From Blastomussa wellsi (lineage: Eukaryota; Cnidaria; Anthozoa; Scleractinia; Plerogyridae): a DNA stretch of 64,000 nt. The position numbers and the translations under genes were made by a program. The notes beneath the pieces are model-generated. The model did not search any database and was not told the DNA's origin. It was given only the letters and a program-made list of their open reading frames with translations. Shown piece by piece: positions 11,107-21,136 of this stretch (within the stretch, counting starts at the first letter, position 1; every line of letters begins with the position of its first letter). Location: NCBI GenBank assembly GCA_947652115.1, contig OX393570.1, positions 6,420,710 through 6,484,709 on the forward strand. Reading direction: 5' to 3'.

Positions 11107-12081
11107 GGACTCGCTGGGGGTTCTGCGTTGCTTTTCATCGTTCGGCGGCATGAACGTTTTGGCAGCAGCCTTAATTAGGTGTGAAAATTAGGAATTTCTT
11201 AGGAGGCCGAAAACTCGAAGTTTGTTTTCGCGAGAGTTACTTCTCTTCAAATGAATTAATAGGGTATGTAGATTTATCGGATTTTAATGAAACTTTGCCA
11301 AAATGTTCGTCATATATAAACGCACAAAAGGGTGTGAGGCTTTAACGAAATTCGAAATATGTTTCTTTTGGCGTCCCTAGCCGAAAATTCTCTTATTGTC
11401 CGACTTTAAAATGTATTTTCTCGAGAACCGAAAGAAAATTTCGAGAAAACCTCATACACTTTGTTGGCCTATTATCTGCTGAGTGACATAGTCCAGTTTG
11501 TTTGGGTGTACGCGGTAACGCAACGGCTGGTAATTCCGCGAAACAAAAACAGCTACTTTGACGTTTTACGGCTCGTGTGTGCCAAGTAAAGAAGCAAAGG
11601 TTAAAAATATTATTGTTTTCGGAATCTAAATTTTATTAGCTTTACAGTGATATATAGTTTAGCTTGGTTTCTTTTAAAGTAGCGCGCATAGAAAGATTTC
11701 CCCGGAAGGCTCCTTATTTTGTTGACAGTAACCTTAAAGGTTGGATGCAGTTTCTGAGAACTAACAGCACCAAAGACTATAAACAGTTTGAGCGATTGAA
11801 AAAGTTGTTGTTGAAAGTTTTCAACAAGCACGCGTGACGGTGTCATACTATGTAATCATGTTTCGATGTGTTTTTCGACCGTGAATATTAGCCAATGAGC
11901 GCTCGAGAATTTCTGCAGTTATGTTAAAACGAATGTTCGAACATGGACCATCAGATTCAAGGCAATAAGACATCTTACCATCTAGCTAAAGTGAAAAACA
12001 TGCATGCGGCTTAATCACCTCGTTTTAAAATCTGTTTAATGATCCTTCGCTTCTTTTTCATATGTCGTGATTTATCTGCAG
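11107..12081 (+). other. Intron 2, last part: no exon recognised
   Basis: AT-rich, no supported features before the Ig exon acceptor (TTTATCTGCAG, ends 12081). Confidence 0.4.
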
Positions 12082-12315
12082 AAAAACCGGAAGCAATTGT
12101 TCCAAGTCCAGTTGTGAGGACAGTACCAGGTCATATCTTGTGGTGTTCTTCAGAGGGTTTTCCACCTATTAACGTATCTTTCTTCAAGAACTCGACATTA
12201 TTGGCTACTGGGAACGGAAGGGTCATGAAAAAAGCAGACGAAGAGGGTATCTACACATGTTTGTCTGGTAATGAAGTTGGATCCGACTCAAAAGAGTTTT
12301 CAGTTACATTTGCAG
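12082..12315 (+). CDS. Exon 3: immunoglobulin domain
   Basis: A 234-nt exon, phase 1 at both ends, with acceptor TTTATCTGCAG and donor GTGCGT. It encodes an Ig domain of about 78 residues: PEAIVPSPVVRTVPGHILWC gives the first strand and cysteine, then FPPINVSFFKNSTLLATGNG, and ADEEGIYTCLSGNEVGSDSK with the classic D.G.Y.C motif around the second cysteine. The I-set/C2-like length and G-strand (FSVTF) are normal. Ig domains in cell-surface proteins mediate protein binding. Order CUB then Ig then LRR is inferred from consistent intron phases on one strand. Confidence 0.85.
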
Positions 12316-12375
12316 GTGCGTCTCATCGTTTTCCCCTTTTTTTCTTCTAGTTTACGGAAGTTTGTTTCTTCCAGG

Positions 12376-12935
12376 GTCTTGTGCTTTTGTTGGTGTGGTG
12401 AAGTGCGATGTAGTGTGTTGATTAGTGTCGTGCATGGCAGTGCGGTGTGGAGCAATGTGTGCGGTGTGGTGTGGCATGATACAATGCATGCGGTGTGTTG
12501 TGGTTGCGATGCGTTGTTTTTTGGTGCGGTATGAGGTGTGGCATGGGGTACGTGAGGATGTTGGTAATGAGATATATTGTGCTGCGCTATTGTGTGGTGT
12601 TGTGTTGGATGGTGTACTGCGGTGTGTTGCAGTTTGGTATGTTGTGGGTTTTGTGATGTATAGTTGGATGTAGAATGGTATTCTCTGCCGCGGTGTGTTA
12701 TGGAACCGTTTTGCGTTTCTGTTCTGTGTAGTGCGGTTCAGTGTGTTTCGAGGTGGCGTGGAGCGGTGTAGAATGGTTTGCTGCCCTATTGTACGGTGCA
12801 GCGTATGTCATGCCGGATGTGATGTTGGTTTGGTATCTTGTGACTTGGTTTGGTGTGGTGTGACATGATTTGGTGTGGCGTGACATGGTTTGGTGAGATG
12901 TGACTTTTTTTGGTGTGGTGAGACTGTGGTACGGT
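12376..12935 (+). repeat. Degenerate GT-rich, C-poor minisatellite in intron 3
   Basis: Strongly strand-asymmetric sequence built from variants of GGTGTGGTGTGACATG and GTGCGGTGTGG. The last part (12835-12925) is close to a 20-25 bp tandem repeat: TTTGGTGTGGTGTGACATGA followed by diverged copies. Read on the minus strand it is rich in ACC/ACACC. It lies 60 bases after the Ig exon donor. Overlapping open frames on both strands are by-products of the repeat. Confidence 0.7.
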
Positions 12936-13111
12936 GTGATTTCTTTCAAGAAATTAAAATATCCCAGGTGTACATAACGGTCTTAAACTGAAACAAGCAG
13001 ACTAAACATCACATACCTTCACGTTTCCTTGTTGATTAAACGATAGTAACAGTTATTTTCATAATAGAGAATCTACAAATCGAATGGTGTTATAATTTTT
13101 TTATTTTCCAG

Positions 13112-13241
13112 GATGCGAGAATTTCTGCTCTGGCGATGGTAGAGTTGATACGCACGGCCAAGTTAAGAACAACTATAGTTGCAGGAATGTCAGTTCCAAA
13201 GTTGACATATTCAAATGCCTTCCGACAACGGCGACAAAATT
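13112..13241 (+). CDS. Exon 4: LRR N-terminal cap (cysteine-rich)
   Basis: A 130-nt exon entered in phase 1 (acceptor TTATTTTCCAG) and left in phase 2 (donor GTAAGA). It begins GCENFCSGDGRVDTHGQVKN, then YSCRNVSSKVDIFKCLPTTA and TKL. The four cysteines and the closing LP.TATKL are typical of an LRRNT cap that shields the first leucine-rich repeat. It converts the phase from 1 (domain exons) to 2 (LRR exons), as required by the 72-nt exons that follow. Confidence 0.75.
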
Positions 13242-13396
13242 GTAAGATTTTACTCGTCTTTGTAGTATGATTTCCGTTGTTTTTGTCTCTTTGTCGTAGT
13301 ACTCAACTATCAATTATCTTTCAAATGCGACCAAATCAGAACATTCTCCACATTTACAACTACTCGCAGTCGTACTCTGTAATTAATTTCATTTGT

Positions 13397-13470
13397 GACG
13401 GCAATACCGCATTATATTGACGGCGTTGGAAGAAACCATACGCCATAAAATATAATGCGGCATTACCGTC
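13397..13470. mobile_element. Tiny MITE with 22-bp terminal inverted repeats
   Basis: GACGGCAATACCGCATTATA on the left is matched, with two changes, by the reverse complement of TATAATGCGGCATTACCGTC on the right; 74 bases in total. Non-coding. Confidence 0.7.
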
Positions 13471-14069
13471 TCATAATGGCAAAAAGTTATTTTTATCGCG
13501 ATCCACCTAATAGACGTTTATTCGTTTTGAAAACTAAGGGACAACGAATACGATATCTGTTGTTGTTGAGATTTAAATTCTTACTGCTACTAGTAAGCGA
13601 AGGATAGGAAGCGCAGGTGAGGAAAATGCAGGTGCTTTTGGCCGGCGCCTGATGATTTTTGGCTCTTTGGGTAATGAAATGTTTTGGAGCCCAAAGGAAC
13701 CGCGTGGAATTATGCACACGCACGACGAAAAATAAAAAGCTTCTCTTTATGTACGTAAAAGCAGCGGTAAACTTGAAGACGTGATTGTATACCGCTCAAA
13801 GGAGGAACGACGCTCTCGCTGCACGCTTGAGGTCAAGGACGGATTACTTACTTAATTAGTTTAGCTTGAATATTGTTAGAAATTCTGAAGAAGCATTGTA
13901 AGTTCCAAAGAAAGCTTTGTTTTTTACCCTGTTTTCGTTCCGCCCTCGAAAATAACTTTCATATAGTAACTGGTATCATTCATAATCGAGATTTCGTTAG
14001 CGTGTTACTGTTGGCTTTCCCCTTTCCACATAGCGACTAATTCTGATTCATTCTGTGCTTTCTTGACAG

Positions 14070-14141
14070 AGATCTACAGCTGAATAAAATCAGTAGTATC
14101 TCTTCGGATGCCTTTGATGACTTGAAAGAACTGCATGTGTT
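14070..14141 (+). CDS. Exon 5: leucine-rich repeat 1
   Basis: A 72-nt exon, phase 2 on both sides (acceptor TTCTTGACAG, donor GTATGC). With the split first leucine codon it reads LDLQLNKISSISSDAFDDLK followed by ELHV. This is one full 24-residue LRR of the L.L..N.I..I...AF..L..L type. The preceding exon ends TT, giving leucine at the junction. Confidence 0.85.
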
Positions 14142-14573
14142 GTATGCTAATTTAAAAACATTCCATTCTACATCAGTCAAAGTGTCTAAATTCAACTTTC
14201 CCCAGAAACACCTTTCTACTGAATATTTGTTGTCATATTATGTAACAAGGAAAGATCCTATCCCGGGACGACTAGCTAGTCCAGTGTGCTAATCCTAAGG
14301 CCACCTAGCCTTCCATGTATCCCATTCTATAAGAATAACTCTTACAATTTAGACTCTTAAATAACAACAAAGTCAATAAATTTAAATCCTTTATTTATCA
14401 TGTCGTTCCTATGTAAAGGAAACCAAAGTTCCTTGGAATGACCAAGAGAGCTTTAGTTAACAGCACTGAATAATTTGACATACCGTGGAAAATAAAAATA
14501 TAATATATCGTAATGTTTTTTTTTTTTTTTCGTCTTATTTGTGTTTGTTTGTTTTTTTTTTCTATTTTTGTAG

Positions 14574-14645
14574 AAACTTAAAGGATAATCGCATTCAAAA
14601 TTTAACAGAAAATGTTTTCTCTTCTCTTTTGATGTTGCAATGCCT
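14574..14645 (+). CDS. Exon 6: leucine-rich repeat 2
   Basis: 72 nt, phase 2-2, acceptor TATTTTTGTAG after a long T-rich tract and donor GTAAGT. Reads LNLKDNRIQNLTENVFSSLL then MLQC; a standard 24-residue LRR. The next intron contains a 5.6-kb antisense Ngaro-type retrotransposon. Confidence 0.85.
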
Positions 14646-15418
14646 GTAAGTACAGAACACTCGTTCAAAACATAAACTTAAGCACATTAACATATTTTAG
14701 TTGAATATTTAGTTGTAGTTTTTTTTTATTTTTGTTGTTCTTAAATGTTATAAAGTGTTCTCTCAAACAAAGTTTGTCGATTTTTATGACGCTTTGCCAA
14801 TAATCGTAATCGTTTGCCAGGATATATCTTCTCCTTCTCAAAATCATTAATAAATCATCAAGTTAAAATAAAGAAAATCAAAACCATGACGGAGGTTTGG
14901 ATACCTGGCATTAATTAGCATAGATTTTTACCATTTTATTTCTCCGTTTACTCGTTAGTTTTTGTTTCGCGATTGAGAAGAAATATCACACACTTGAGAC
15001 AGTGTTTCATCAGCTATCCAAACACCTCATATTTCGTCAAAACTCCGCTGAGCATCGTATTTGCATCCCTCTTATCAGCGTTTTGATATTTCGATGAAAC
15101 ACAGACGTCTAAACTATATTTATGCTTCTCACTCGTTACCTTGAACTCAAAAGGGGCGCATAGCCAAGGCTGAGCTCTGTTTGCTGGGAGCAAGTAATGA
15201 AACTGAGATCAAGAGTTCTGCCATATATTGGCCACAATCGTGGCCGTTTATTTTCTAAGAAGTCAACTGAATCACATAATCTAAAATGGTAATTAATTTC
15301 CAGCAAAGGTGAGGGCAAACCCGCCAAAGCCCTGTGCGAGAAACAAGCAAGGGCCGCCCCACCCGAAGACATGGCAATGCGCCCTGAACAAATATAAGTT
15401 AAAAGAGGCAACCAAGTG

Positions 15419-15723
15419 GCCCCTGCTCACATGGTGCCCAACGAGAAACCAAACTTCATAACACCCAATAGTAAATAAACACCTCATAATCGAGAGACAA
15501 CACTGAAACAATTGGCCCCTGCTGAAGAGATCAATGTCATCTCTCCCGTCTAAACAGTAACACAAAAGTGCTTATCGACATAAATCAGGATCAAACACAG
15601 CGCTTGGAAAATTGGCCCCTGCTCAAAAATCTCTGCGCTGAATTTGATTTTTCTCTAAATAAATGAATAAATGGCTTATCTCTCTTTGAACGTCTTTAGC
15701 GCAGAATCATTTGGCCCCTGCTC
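15419..15723 (-). repeat. Four GGCCCCTGCTC repeats, period about 95-100 bp, at the element 3' end
   Basis: Copies start at 15419, 15514, 15614 and 15713 (plus-strand reading GGCCCCTGCT). The sequence between copies is mostly different, so only the short motif is conserved. Ngaro-type elements carry split direct repeats near their ends used by the tyrosine recombinase; these may be the equivalent, but that is inference. Confidence 0.65.
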
Positions 15724-15772
15724 AAAAGAGACTGCTCCACATCCTGCATTGTAGGCATATGGTACCCAGCTG

Positions 15773-16687
15773 CTAGTTTGAACCTATAGAAGGTGCACGA
15801 ATGTACCGGAGAAAGGCATTAGATTTCCATCTCCCAAAGGCCCTAATCTGGGCATCGGACATGCCCTTGGAAGCTGCCCAGGATGCTGCCCCGATGCGAA
15901 AACTGTGAGATTTATACCCTGACACATCCAGATCACAAAAACGAAGGGAATAAGCTAAGGCCTTAGTAAAAAAATTTCGCGAAATTGGGGAGAGATCTGG
16001 CCAGCAAAAAAGTGGACCAGGAGAGGTTCCCCTTAAGTTTAAGTATGCAAGTAATAGATTGACAGGGCAAATTGGTTGGGCCTGATAAATAAAAATATTC
16101 ACAGGTTGTGCTGGATTACTATGCTTGTAATGTCTTAACGTGAGCTTAATTGCATCAATGCTATCCCCGTTGCTTTTTATGAAGCTAGCCTGGTTAAGAA
16201 ATATTAAATTCTGATCAGTTTGATTTGGTTGACATGTGATCTCGCCAATCCTTAAGGCAGCAAAAAAGGCAATGGCATACATGCCCTGTAACAGTGTCCT
16301 ATTGTACAGTGTTGACTGTGTGTGAACACAAGAAGAAATGATGTTTTCCAGAATTGGTAAAGAAATTGGCAAACGGGAGTCTCTCGAAGGATTAAGTTTA
16401 TTATAAACCCTAAGTGTTAGCAGTATCATGTCTTCTTTTGTCGGGTCAGGTAAACCCGCCAATCGATGAGGAAAGCCTAAAGCTGAAATGTAAGTCAATA
16501 CTGTAGATGAAGCATACTTTTGCTCTGCTAGATATGCAATAAACAGGGCCAAATGCTCAGTTAAGATTGGAAAAATTGGACCCTGGATTTGTAACTTATC
16601 TGCCAGAAAGTGACGAAACAGATACCAAGGTCTACGGTAAGTGCTCAAGGAAGCGGTGCTCAAACTTGCTTCTAGCAACTGTGTCAA
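15773..16687 (-). CDS. Tyrosine recombinase of the Ngaro-type element
   Basis: A 304-residue frame without stops. The N-terminal helical, DNA-binding SAM-like part is at about residues 10-100 (SLSTYRRPWYLFRHFLADKL). The catalytic domain shows the first arginine in FFAALRIGEI (R146), the H-x-x-R pair in YKSHSFRIGAASWAA (H261, R264), the GRWKS motif (W287 replacing the usual second histidine), and the nucleophile in FLRYIR (Y295). All expected catalytic residues are present, so the protein could be functional. In the family it inserts the circular DNA intermediate without target duplication. It follows the degraded RNase H; the preceding frame runs into this one at about 16690. Confidence 0.85.
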   Translation of the reverse strand: MTQLLEASLSTASLSTYRRPWYLFRHFLADKLQIQGPIFPILTEHLALFIAYLAEQKYASSTVLTYISALGFPHRLAGLPDPTKEDMILLTLRVYNKLNPSRDSRLPISLPILENIISSCVHTQSTLYNRTLLQGMYAIAFFAALRIGEITCQPNQTDQNLIFLNQASFIKSNGDSIDAIKLTLRHYKHSNPAQPVNIFIYQAQPICPVNLLLAYLNLRGTSPGPLFCWPDLSPISRNFFTKALAYSLRFCDLDVSGYKSHSFRIGAASWAASKGMSDAQIRAFGRWKSNAFLRYIRAPSIGSN

Positions 16688-16779
16688 AGTATCTCCCAGT
16701 TCTCTGGTAGCAGGTGCACCGGTAGAGGGGTTGGCTCTGGGTTCATACCCGGTGCCAGGGCTTAGAATTTCTCGACCTG

Positions 16780-17195
16780 CAAACGAGATAGACTATCAGC
16801 TAGTATGTTCCGTGCACCTTTTATATGTCGAGCCCTAAACAGAATGTTGTTTTTAAGACAAATGAGCACTAGGGTGCGGAGCAAGCTTAGCAGTTTTGTG
16901 TCTTTTGCTGTTTGCTTGTTGATTATGAAAACAATGCTTTCATTATGTTATAAAAACAACTCGTTTGTTTTTTAACTGGCTGCACCACAAGCTTAGGCCT
17001 AAAACTATTGGAAAAAATTCCAGGAAGCTAATATGGTGGTCTTTCCAAGAGTCTGGCCACGTACCATATGATCACTGTTTGCCGAAAATAAAAAGGGAAA
17101 AAGGATTCAAGTCCTTTCAATGGAAAAAGGATTTTCCATTGAAAGAGCTCATGAAGGTTTCCCAAATCCGTAAATCTTTTTTGGCTTCACTTGTT
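16780..17195 (-). pseudogene. RNase H remnant of the Ngaro-type element
   Basis: Between RT and recombinase the minus strand has fragments compatible with the end of an RNase H domain, notably FRARHIKGARNILADSLSRL near 16850-16785 in one frame, a typical C-terminal motif of retroelement RNase H. Upstream of it several stops and apparent shifts interrupt the frame, and an internal repeat (TTTCAATGGAAAA with its inverse TTTTCCATTGAAA at about 17115-17140) suggests rearrangement. Not functional. Confidence 0.6.
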
Positions 17196-18403
17196 TAGCG
17201 TATGAAATGATGTGAATGCTTAATTCCAATGGTAAGATTGATCAGCCTCCGAAGAAAAACTCTGCCCGGAGTTACAACCGAGCATGCAAAATTCAATAAG
17301 CCAATAAGAGATTGGAGCTCCTTCAGTGTGACTTTCTTCCTCCCAAGCAAACTACGAATTGTCAACAAACATTTTTCAACTTTGTCATAAGGGAGCCTAG
17401 CTTCATTTGTACTACAATCTAATTCAATTCCCGCAAAAGTTAAAACTGGAGAAGGGCCCTCAGTTTTTTCTGGTGCCATGGGCACCCCAACATTCTCACA
17501 AAATGTCAAAAATTGTTGAAGGCTGGTTTGACATGTGTCAAATGACTCAGCCGCAATTAAAAAATCATCCAGAATATGAATTACATGTGGGATATTGAGT
17601 TTGTTTCGTGCAACCCATTCCAAAGCAGTACTAAGCATCTCAAAGGTCCTACATGAGCTAGCTAGTCCCATTGGCAATCAGCAATCTACATAATAATTAC
17701 CCTTCCAGTGCATACCTAATAGGTAGTAATCAGCAGGGTTTACTGGGATTATATGAAAAGCACTCCTAACATTAGTCTTAGCCAGATGGCAGTGAGGTCC
17801 TATTTTCTTTATCATTTTGACAGCATCATCTACTGTTGCATAATGCACCGAACATAATTCTGATGGAATAAAGTCATGCACTGAACCTCCGCATGGAAAA
17901 GAGAGGTGGTGTATCATGCGATATTCACCTGGTTGTTTTTTAGAAATAACCCCCAAAGGGGAAACTTTCAAGTTATAAAAGGGGGGCTGAACAAAAGGGC
18001 CCCTAATTCGCCCCTCACAAATTTCTTTATCCAGCTTATGGTCAACAATCTCTGGGTTTTGAAACGCCGATTGCAGATTCGATGAAAATTGGCCCTGTTG
18101 TGTTCCTTGAAAATGTAAACGAAAACCATAAACAAAACCTAATACTAGCTCCTGAGAAATTTGAGCATCATAGCCCTCTAAATAAAATGCCAGCTTCTCA
18201 ACCAGAACTGGTGTTGGGAGTGCTCCGGCTGTTGGAAACATTAGGTTTTTTCCTTTGCCCTGCAGACTGCTTTGGTTGTTGGCATTTGGCAATGGGGTGA
18301 GATTGCCCACACCGGAAACACTGGTGTTTAAAGGAACATCCAGGGCACTGTACTCCCCTATGAAATTTCCAACAATACCCGTTGGGAATGTAGGGGCCCT
18401 CAC
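17195..18403 (-). pseudogene. Reverse transcriptase of the Ngaro-type element, split by an in-frame stop
   Basis: The first part (18403-17678) contains the gag-RT linker and RT fingers: KLDKEICEGRIRGPFVQPPF, SPLGVISKKQPGEYRMIHHL, then the AKTNVRSAFHIIPVNPADYY palm strand. A TGA at 17675-17677 interrupts, and the same frame continues as LPMGLASSCRTFEML with the catalytic HILDDFLIAAES (the DD pair of the Y/F/L-DD motif) and the thumb-like region KVTLKELQSLIGLLNFACSV. One stop codon is thus the visible lesion in the polymerase. The asparagine in AKTNVRSAF stands where many DIRS enzymes have aspartate (K.D...AF), a possible active-site loss. Confidence 0.75.
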
Positions 18404-19284
18404 GCCTAGCTCTCTTTGGATAGTTAGTGGGCTTGTCCCGAAAGGAATGAGATCTTAACCAGAGCTCAGAATGAATTTGGTCCCATGGGGTACCCTGGGA
18501 TTGCCGAAGTTTACGAAAGTTCTCATCGTAAAACTTCCAGTTTGCCCCCAAGGTGGCAAGTTCCTGGATGACAGAACCATATTTCATCAGTGCAGGGGTG
18601 TCTTTCGGGGATTTCTCTGTATAAATTGCAACATATATCTGAAACGCTGATGTCCACTGATCTATACTATGCAAAGTGTGCCTCTTTGCATTTGGGGCAA
18701 GCACCACTGACGGCTGTCCCCCCTTTTTTGTTTCAAATTTGATGGTATACTGATCATCATCTGTGTTACTTATATTGCTCTTAAGTAATAGGGAAAAATC
18801 AATAAACTCCATTAGCCCATATTTGGTTTTTAACTTTCTCTGGCACTATGTTGCTCAGAGGGATTGCTTCTGAGAGGAAAGAGTTCTTACTGGTAGATGT
18901 TTTGTCTTGATTGCCAGTCACGTTGTCAATCATCCTCTGCATAATTCCTTGAACCGCATCTGATGCTTCCGTGTCTGGCTGAACCTCTGTGCTCAAGTCA
19001 TTCCTTGGTCGTACACTGCTGCCTCCAACCGGTACTTGTGCATCCGGTACAAACTGGACTGGTGGGGTAGCAGCTGCTGCTTGGAGGGCTTGAGTGACTG
19101 CAGTACTTATTGCTGCAATAATTTCAGGGGTTAGCGTTCCTATTCCACTGGGGCCAGGAAGGGCTGGAGGGTTTGGCTGTGTTGCCCGGGGACCAGAACT
19201 GGTCTCGTCAGGACTGGTCCTTCTCCGCTTTGCGGCACGTTCCTGGTAAGTTCGTTTTGGTGGCATTCTGTAGGACAACAACAA
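18198..19284 (-). pseudogene. Gag-like protein of the Ngaro-type element, frameshifted
   Basis: An N-terminal part (19284-18799) begins with a basic stretch, MPPKRTYQERAAKRRRTSPD, followed by a proline/alanine-rich region and SEAIPLSNIVPEKVKNQIWA. A second frame (18812-18198) continues FIDFSLLLKS and carries a capsid-like region and a cysteine/histidine cluster, CWKFHRGVQCPGC with CFRCGQSHPIAKC, a zinc-knuckle pair binding nucleic acid. The two frames overlap by 14 bases near 18800-18812. Since the alignment across the junction would be continuous with a one-base shift, I read this as a frameshift; a programmed shift cannot be excluded. Confidence 0.65.
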
Positions 19285-19592
19285 TCATCATCAACCTTTG
19301 AAACTGCAGCCAAGATTGTAAGAGGGCTGCTTTTTTGGTTAACTATTGCCCATAGTGGCATCCCTACTTCAACTAGTGCAGGAAAACAGGGTGGAGAGAA
19401 GCTGTGGCTACCACTGCAATGCGCACATTACAGTGGCTTACTATAACACCTAAAGCAGTGTAATAGGCATACCAGATGATGCAACAGCAGAACCTGGTCA
19501 TGAATGGCACAGAGCAATACTCCAGCCACAATTGTTCCATGACCCCTGCTGACCAGCCAGGCTCCTGACCTCCCTTAACACAAGTTTGACTT

Positions 19593-19980
19593 TAATCCAC
19601 ATGCACCCATAACTGAAAACAATAAAATAGTGAAGGGCAATCACTTTAGGGTGGCATTAACCTACATGCCCCCATAGTGGCATAACAATTAAATTATTGC
19701 CATGCAAACCCAAGGGGGACTTGAATCCACACGCACCCATTAAAGAAGGCCACATGTGGTCAACGGTGTATGAGTTTATATACCAGAATACCAGACTCAG
19801 AATTCGCAATATACTATCACTAGTTTTAAATAAATACTGCTATAATCCAGTAATAAAACCTAAGCTGTTGTTGTCACATTTGACTGTGACTTTAATCCAC
19901 CTTCACCCTTAGTAGCACTACGATAAATATCATTGCAGTGCCAACACTCAGGGGTGACTTTAATCCACACACACATGCCT
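19593..19980 (-). repeat. Five diverged ACTTTAATCCACA.GCACCCAT repeats upstream of gag
   Basis: Related segments near 19593, 19653, 19722, 19891 and 19954 share GACTTTAATCCACA with CACCCAT. Spacing is 60-170 bp and the sequence between them differs. They lie in the 5' part of the element between hydrolase and gag and contrast with the GGCCCCTGCTC family at the other end. Confidence 0.6.
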
Positions 19981-20048
19981 AATCTAATACCATACAAAAT
20001 TACAAAGGGGGAGCAGGAACTCACCAAAAATTCTGTTCATCAAAGATA

Positions 20049-20717
20049 CTAGTGAAGAGATTGAAATTTCCTCAATTGAGCCAGGGCGAAGAGAATGGCT
20101 CCTCTATAACTCTTGTAAAGAGCTCTGTTCCCGCCTTCGTTAATATGCATACCATCGGAAAAATATATATTTGCCGAAGGATCAATGAGGGAGCGGTGGC
20201 GCCAAAACTTGGCTCGTTCGACATGCCGTTACTTTTCGCTCACTAACGTGTTTATCAGGTGAACGCGTTCATTATATTCCTCGAAGGGTGGATGTTTCCT
20301 CGGGAGAATCTGGCATACCGCGATAAACTGGATCTTGCATTCGCTGATCAGTAATTCAGTTAACGCTACTAGCGACGATGCGATGGTTTCCGCGTCGTAA
20401 TCCCTATCGCACGCGTCGTTGGAACCCATCTCCATTACTACAACATTGGGGGCGGTTCCTCTAATCGTGTTCAAGTCGAAACGAATCGTTTTGTCGACTG
20501 TGCGCCCTCCTGTACCAAAAATCTCGACCTCAAAGGTATCAACAAGCTGCAAATCCCGACGATAAAGATCTCTTGGCGGGCTATTGTCTATGAATTCGCC
20601 GAATCGTCGCACAAATGAATGCCCAAACACAAGAGCGCATGGTTTAGCTAAGGCGGCCATCATTGATCCCAGGCAGCGATGAATGAAAATAAAACTTCGC
20701 TTGCAGCAAAATATCAC
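20049..20717 (-). pseudogene. SGNH/GDSL-type hydrolase of the Ngaro-type element, one in-frame stop
   Basis: The first 162 codons give block I as CALVFGHSFVRRFGEFI (serine in GHS), block II-like GTGGRTVDKTI, and block III VVVMEMGSNDACDRDYDAET (the GSND signature). A TAA at 20229-20231 interrupts, but the same frame continues to a stop at 20049 and contains the final block NIYFSDGMHINEGGNRALY with the D..H catalytic pair. The whole Ser-Asp-His triad is visible. SGNH hydrolases cleave esters; their role in Ngaro elements is unknown. Its position 5' of gag on the same strand and its fit to known Ngaro elements suggest it belongs to the element rather than to the host. Confidence 0.75.
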
Positions 20718-21064
20718 TAAACGGTACTTAACTTTTTCTCCGCTTCTCTTCTTTAGCCAAGATACGTGATGTTAGGTGAACTTGTAGGTTCGATTGCACG
20801 TCTAAAGACCGTGAAAACGTTTTTCTTCTGAAGCTGGAGAAAAAGAGGCCTGAAGTCTGGCCTGCATTTGATTAAATACTCAGAACTAAGAGTCCCGTAT
20901 TTAAACTGACCCCTACTAGTTAAACATTAACTCACGTAGCGAGCCGCATCAATTCATTTATTCTGTGTGGGAATAAATTTCCTTTTTGTTTTATATTACA
21001 TTACAGTTGACTTGTCGCTTTCTATGGACCTGAATTGACTAAAATTCGTTTCCTTTTCTTTCAG

Positions 21065-21136
21065 GGACTTGACATCAAATAATATACAGTATCTCCCCAA
21101 AGGGATATTCACCAAGCAAATGAATCTCAGAATATT
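21065..21136 (+). CDS. Exon 7: leucine-rich repeat 3
   Basis: 72 nt, phase 2-2, acceptor TTTCTTTCAG, donor GTAAGT. Reads LDLTSNNIQYLPKGIFTKQM then NLRI, a standard LRR. It is the last single-copy LRR exon before the cassette array and the first after the Ngaro-type insertion. Confidence 0.85.

Larger units (their letters stand above)
15130..20760 (-). mobile_element. DIRS/Ngaro-type retrotransposon, antisense in the intron between LRR exons 6 and 7
   Basis: Minus-strand order, 5' to 3': SGNH hydrolase (20717-20049), a spacer with five tandem-like repeats (about 20000-19590), gag (19284-18198), reverse transcriptase (18403-17195), degraded RNase H (17195-16780), tyrosine recombinase (16687-15773), then a tail with four GGCCCCTGCTC repeats spaced about 95-100 bp. 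Tyrosine recombinase plus RT and no DDE integrase defines the DIRS order; an SGNH hydrolase is known in some Ngaro elements. The gag, RT, RNase H and hydrolase frames are broken; only the recombinase is open end to end. Exact ends are uncertain because terminal repeats could not be aligned by eye. Confidence 0.8.

Noticed and set aside
12698..12949. Threonine/histidine-rich minus-strand frame
   Set aside because: Product of the GT-rich minisatellite read on the other strand.
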